Origin: Xanthobacteraceae bacterium
GTDB taxonomy: Bacteria; Pseudomonadota; Alphaproteobacteria; Rhizobiales; Xanthobacteraceae
Assembly: GCA_019746355.1 (NCBI GenBank)
Contig: JAIESC010000060.1
Span: 1-13,633, forward strand
DNA length: 13,633 nucleotides
Reading direction: 5' to 3'
Made by a program: the position numbers and the translations under genes. Position 1 is the stretch's first letter. Each line of letters begins with the position of its first letter. Shown here one piece after another: positions 13,217 to 13,633 of the stretch. The notes below the pieces were generated by a model. It searched no databases, was not told the DNA's origin, and worked only from the letters and a program-made list of their open reading frames with translations.

Positions 13217-13633
13217 TCAGACGTCGATCTCGATGATCTCCTCGGGGAACTGGTGGATGCGGTCGGTCGGCCCGTTGCCGCCGATGATGTAGTTGTCGCA
13301 CAGCCAGTTGAGATAGCCGCCGTAAGGATAGGTCGGGTGCACGACGATGTTCATGTCCTTCTGGATGGTCCACGGCTCGTCGCTGCGGATGAGCGGCCGC
13401 TCGACCAGGTCGTAGCCCTGGCCGTGGCAGTAGAGCCGCGCCTCCTCGGGCCGGCCGTGCTTGCGCATGAAGGCGTTGAACGTCTCCCAGATGTCCTTGC
13501 AGGGCGCGCCGGGCTTGAGCATGTCGAGGGTGACCTTTCGGGCCTCCTTCACCATGTCGAGCTCCTCCTTCATCTGCTGCGGCACCTTGCCGAGCACGCA
13601 GGAGCGGCCGAGCTCGGTGTACATGCCGCCGGG
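13217..13633 (-). CDS. M24-family (pita-bread) peptidase-like protein, C-terminal part only
   Basis: An open frame from the right edge to TGA at 13217 gives 138 residues. It reads through ATG 13624 without an upstream stop, so that ATG is internal and the true start lies outside the window. The sequence corresponds to the second half of the Xaa-Pro aminopeptidase/creatinase fold: YTELGRSCVLG near the edge, YCHGQGYDLVERP, then DMNIVVHPTYP and WLCDNYIIG. Normal M24 metal ligands are Asp, Asp, His, Glu, Glu. Here the His (CHGQG) is kept, but the second Asp position appears as Glu (YTELGR), the Glu of the usual IEPG as His (VHPT) and the last Glu as Asp (LCDN), judged by eye. It may be a non-peptidase lyase or hydrolase on the same fold. 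It is the furthest upstream visible gene of the amidohydrolase cluster. Confidence 0.8.
   Translation of the reverse strand, partial: PGGMYTELGRSCVLGKVPQQMKEELDMVKEARKVTLDMLKPGAPCKDIWETFNAFMRKHGRPEEARLYCHGQGYDLVERPLIRSDEPWTIQKDMNIVVHPTYPYGGYLNWLCDNYIIGGNGPTDRIHQFPEEIIEIDV

Overview
The window is a GC-rich chromosomal segment, densely coded on both strands. It most likely comes from an alphaproteobacterium of the Bradyrhizobium/Rhodopseudomonas/Pseudolabrys type (Hyphomicrobiales). This rests on a Bug/TctC orphan solute-binding protein, an Omp25-like beta-barrel, a rhizobial-style class III adenylate cyclase, a 'TTAA-N7-TTAA' CtrA-type box, and several short palindromic repeats that resemble elements I know from those genomes. 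The genus is an inference. I see no rRNA, tRNA, CRISPR array, transposase, phage gene or recognisable defence system.

Layout. Minus strand at the left: a partial HsaA-like flavin-dependent monooxygenase (running off the edge, start at 824) and, upstream of it, a complete molybdopterin-binding large subunit of the xanthine dehydrogenase/CoxL superfamily (976-3273). A 105-bp double palindrome separates them and supplies the stop codon of the large subunit. Plus strand: a secreted SNase-like protein (3363-4136), an LLM-class flavin oxidoreductase (4235-5266), an Omp25-like outer membrane protein (5458-6174) and an adenylate cyclase (6260-7447). The cyclase ends tail-to-tail with a minus-strand isochorismatase-like cysteine hydrolase (7444-8049), sharing a CTAG stop. 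A DUF3500 protein with a very His-rich C-terminal tail (8151-9545, plus) is divergent from that hydrolase.

Right end. A minus-strand cluster reads, in transcription order: M24-like peptidase (partial at the right edge), metal-dependent amidohydrolase (start 13111), Bug/TctC-type periplasmic binding protein with a twin-arginine signal, and D-2-hydroxyacid dehydrogenase. Gaps of about 105, 42 and 18 nt suggest an operon for uptake and hydrolysis of an unidentified amide or N-heterocyclic compound, followed by oxidation or reduction of a 2-hydroxy/2-oxo acid. The substrate cannot be read from the sequence.

The window looks like a mosaic of small catabolic units (flavin monooxygenases, a molybdenum hydroxylase subunit, hydrolases) rather than one integrated system. 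The points most worth a second look are the molybdenum hydroxylase large subunit with no visible partner subunits, the altered metal-ligand positions in the M24-like protein, the His-rich DUF3500 tail, the CtrA-type box, the substituted active site of the SNase-like protein, and three distinct palindromic repeat families at gene ends.
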